Notes under the pieces: generated by a model | The model's database searches: none | Seen by the model: the letters and a program-made list of their open reading frames with translations, nothing else | Told to the model about the DNA's origin: nothing | Made by a program: the position numbers and the translations under genes | Part shown: piece after piece, positions 7,047-8,150 of the stretch | Layout: the number at the start of each line of letters is the position of its first letter | How positions within the stretch are numbered: the first letter of the stretch is position 1 | Origin: an uncultured Succinivibrio sp. | Lineage (GTDB): Bacteria; Pseudomonadota; Gammaproteobacteria; Enterobacterales; Succinivibrionaceae | NCBI GenBank assembly: GCA_902772715.1 | Contig: CACYBT010000014.1 | Span: 1 to 8,150 of the forward strand | DNA length: 8,150 nt | Direction: 5' to 3'

Positions 7047-7230
7047 AATATATGATATAAAACCTAGTTCATATAAAGAAGAACAAAAAGTTTGCCTTAT
7101 GCTTAAAGATTGTATTTGTGATTATTATGATTCAGATGAATACGGAAATGACCTTGAAGCAACTCTTGTAGGAAATCAGGACATCTGTGATGCCATAGAT
7201 GAAATGTATGAGAGAATCAGGCAAAAGTAA
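7024..7230 (+). pseudogene. Out-of-frame C-terminal continuation of the 6441 gene
   Basis: From the A9 run this frame reads EYILRLLEIYDIKPSSYKEE, continues through an acidic, Cys- and Tyr-containing stretch (CICDYYDSDEYGND) and ends DEMYERIRQK before TAA 7228-7230. It has no start codon with a ribosome binding site. Its composition and helical character match the upstream 201 residues, so it is most simply the missing C-terminal 67 or so residues of the same protein, one base out of frame. Confidence 0.55.
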
Positions 7231-7278
7231 AATTGCAAATTCCATTTTTGTTGTCTGAAATCCAACTTTAAATAAGAT

Positions 7279-7303
7279 TTGAGCCTAACTTCTAAAGGCT
7301 CAA
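7279..7303. repeat. Inverted repeat TTGAGCC/GGCTCAA between two genes
   Basis: Perfect 7-bp arms (7279-7285 and 7297-7303) enclose an 11-nt loop. It lies 48 nt after the stop of the frameshifted gene and 45 nt before the YcfP-like gene. No T run follows on either strand, so an intrinsic terminator is doubtful; it may be a weak terminator or an mRNA structure in the leader of the 7349 gene. Confidence 0.4.
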
Positions 7304-7335
7304 GACAAACATAAAAATCAACAGCAGCTATTACT

Positions 7336-7341
7336 GAGGAG
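7336..7341 (+). promoter_or_regulatory. Ribosome binding site for the YcfP/YqiA-like gene
   Basis: GAGGAG lies 7 nt before ATG 7349. The nearer ATG at 7342 is followed at once by TGA, so 7349 is the start. Confidence 0.75.
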
Positions 7342-7348
7342 ATGTGAT

Positions 7349-7942
7349 ATGTACGTTTATATTCATGGATTAAACTCTAATGGCAAAAGAACAGCCTCTC
7401 TTTTAGAAAAATGTTTAGATGAACATGTTGTAAGACTAGATTGGCATTGTGACCGACCTTTTGATGAAAATATCGCCTATCTCTTTTATGAAATTGAGGA
7501 ACTTGAAAACAAGATGGAGGATTTTGAAAATATCGTTATTATCGGAAGTGGCATAGGCGGTTACTATGCAGCCGCAGCCTCTGTACTAAATTACTATCAT
7601 TGTGTACTGTTCAATCCTGTCATCAACCCAAAGAAAACTCTGCTCCAATTTAAAGGACTCAATCGTAATCTTTCAACTGGCAAAACTTATGAACTTACAG
7701 AAGAGTTGATTAACAGCTACAACTTTTCAGAAAAACTAAACAAGCATGGAATATCAAGATATGTAGTCTTAGGCAGAAATGATACTGTCATCAACTATAG
7801 AGAGGCTGAAGAATTCTACAAAGACCGCAGTTTCATCGAGATTACCGATGATGGGCATTACATAAAGAACTATGAGCCTTATGCCAAAGAAATATCATCA
7901 ATGAAATATGCCATTTGTTATGTCGACCCCGATGAATTATAA
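7349..7942 (+). CDS. YcfP/YqiA (UPF0227)-like alpha/beta-hydrolase fold protein
   Basis: A 197-residue protein (E. coli YcfP is 180, YqiA 193) with the layout of this small alpha/beta-hydrolase family. The N-terminal strand and oxyanion segment is MYVYIHGLNSNGKR (1-14). The nucleophile elbow is IIGSGIGGYYAAA (64-76), the third strand VLFNPVINP (86-94), the acid loop VVLGRNDTVINY (139-150, Asp145), and the His loop DDGHYIKNYEPY (167-178, His170). In active members the elbow is GxSxGG, as YqiA has it; here the third position is Gly68, and YcfP likewise has GVGLGG. With the serine absent at the elbow, ordinary esterase chemistry is doubtful even though Asp and His remain; Ser67 is adjacent but not in the canonical place. 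No signal peptide or membrane segment is seen, so it should be cytoplasmic. It has its own ribosome binding site. The gene ends 35 nt from a convergent minus-strand gene. Family membership is fairly certain; substrate and role are unknown. Confidence 0.75.
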   Translation: MYVYIHGLNSNGKRTASLLEKCLDEHVVRLDWHCDRPFDENIAYLFYEIEELENKMEDFENIVIIGSGIGGYYAAAASVLNYYHCVLFNPVINPKKTLLQFKGLNRNLSTGKTYELTEELINSYNFSEKLNKHGISRYVVLGRNDTVINYREAEEFYKDRSFIEITDDGHYIKNYEPYAKEISSMKYAICYVDPDEL

Positions 7943-7977
7943 ATACCTAACTAGGTTCGCATTTTCTCAATATGACA

Positions 7978-8150
7978 CTAATGCGCTTTGGTGTCTTTAT
8001 CGTAGTTAATTCCAACTAATAAAACCTCACCCTTATAGTCACGGAAGATTCTGCCGTAATTCTTCTGTTTAATTTGATCAATTGCGGATTGAGCAGACTT
8101 GCCATATTTAAGTTCCACCAAAAGAGCAGGTTTATCTACGCCCTGTTTAG
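7978..8150 (-). CDS. PD-(D/E)XK nuclease-superfamily (AAA-ATPase-like) protein, C-terminal end, cut by window edge
   Basis: Only the last 56 codons are in the window; the gene enters from the right and is read on the minus strand. The visible part contains DKPALLVELKYGKSAQSAID, where Glu-Leu-Lys is the ExK half of the PD-(D/E)XK core. QIKQKNYGRIF and KGEVLLVGINYDKDTKAH follow. This is the usual C-terminus of the AAA-ATPase-like/DUF1703 proteins that occur in many copies in gut anaerobes. The full proteins pair an N-terminal P-loop ATPase-like domain with this nuclease-like domain; their function is not established. The frame stops at TAG (7978-7980), but beyond it CHIEKMRT continues in frame to a second TAG at 7951-7953. 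In the family the ending is typically K-x-H-x-C-x-I-E-K, so the first stop appears to replace one residue of a conserved motif. Confidence 0.7.
   Translation of the reverse strand, partial: KQGVDKPALLVELKYGKSAQSAIDQIKQKNYGRIFRDYKGEVLLVGINYDKDTKAH

Noticed and set aside
7945..7956. Palindrome ACCTA-AC-TAGGT between the convergent genes as a terminator
   Set aside because: A 2-nt spacer is too short for a hairpin loop and there is no adjoining T run; it also overlaps the post-amber reading frame.

Overview
The window looks like the chromosome of a moderately AT-rich gammaproteobacterium. The asparagine synthetase matches the E. coli AsnB type along nearly its whole length. A downstream gene belongs to the mainly gammaproteobacterial YcfP/YqiA (UPF0227) esterase-like family. 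The PD-(D/E)XK/AAA-ATPase-like gene at the right edge is typical of gut anaerobes. A host related to gut Succinivibrionaceae would fit, but that is an inference from protein character; there is no rRNA or other marker here.

Positions 1-6035 form one tightly packed, co-directional operon: gltB (3' end only), gltD, asnB, dapF, dapL. Gaps are 2, 10, 10 and 37 nt, with no visible internal terminator. The genes form one biochemical chain. GltBD makes glutamate from glutamine and 2-oxoglutarate. AsnB uses glutamine nitrogen to make asparagine. DapL uses glutamate as amino donor to make LL-diaminopimelate directly from tetrahydrodipicolinate. DapF epimerises that to meso-diaminopimelate for lysine and peptidoglycan. 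DapL replaces the succinylase route normal in gammaproteobacteria, and DapF is of the HGCGND type rather than the enterobacterial HGLGND type. The diaminopimelate branch, or the whole cluster, may therefore have been acquired from, or share ancestry with, a Bacteroidetes/Clostridia-like source.

Positions 6036-6440 contain no intact gene. The left part carries two 19-bp imperfect direct repeats (CGCCA..TGGCCACC), a third partial unit and a short open frame ending inside the first repeat. This looks like the decayed end of an IS21-like insertion sequence. The right part is an AT-rich leader with a plausible sigma70-type promoter, a palindrome over the -10 box, a weak hairpin and a pyrimidine-rich tract.

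Positions 6441-8150 are more AT-rich and look accessory. An unrecognised gene (6441-7046) is cut short by an apparent frameshift at a run of nine A; its natural C-terminal continuation is still open to 7230. Next comes a YcfP/YqiA-like alpha/beta hydrolase (7349-7942) in which the usual nucleophile serine position is glycine. On the minus strand, the C-terminal piece of a PD-(D/E)XK nuclease-superfamily protein enters from the right edge; an amber stop sits inside its conserved C-terminal motif. No CRISPR array, tRNA, rRNA or clearly new multi-gene system was seen.
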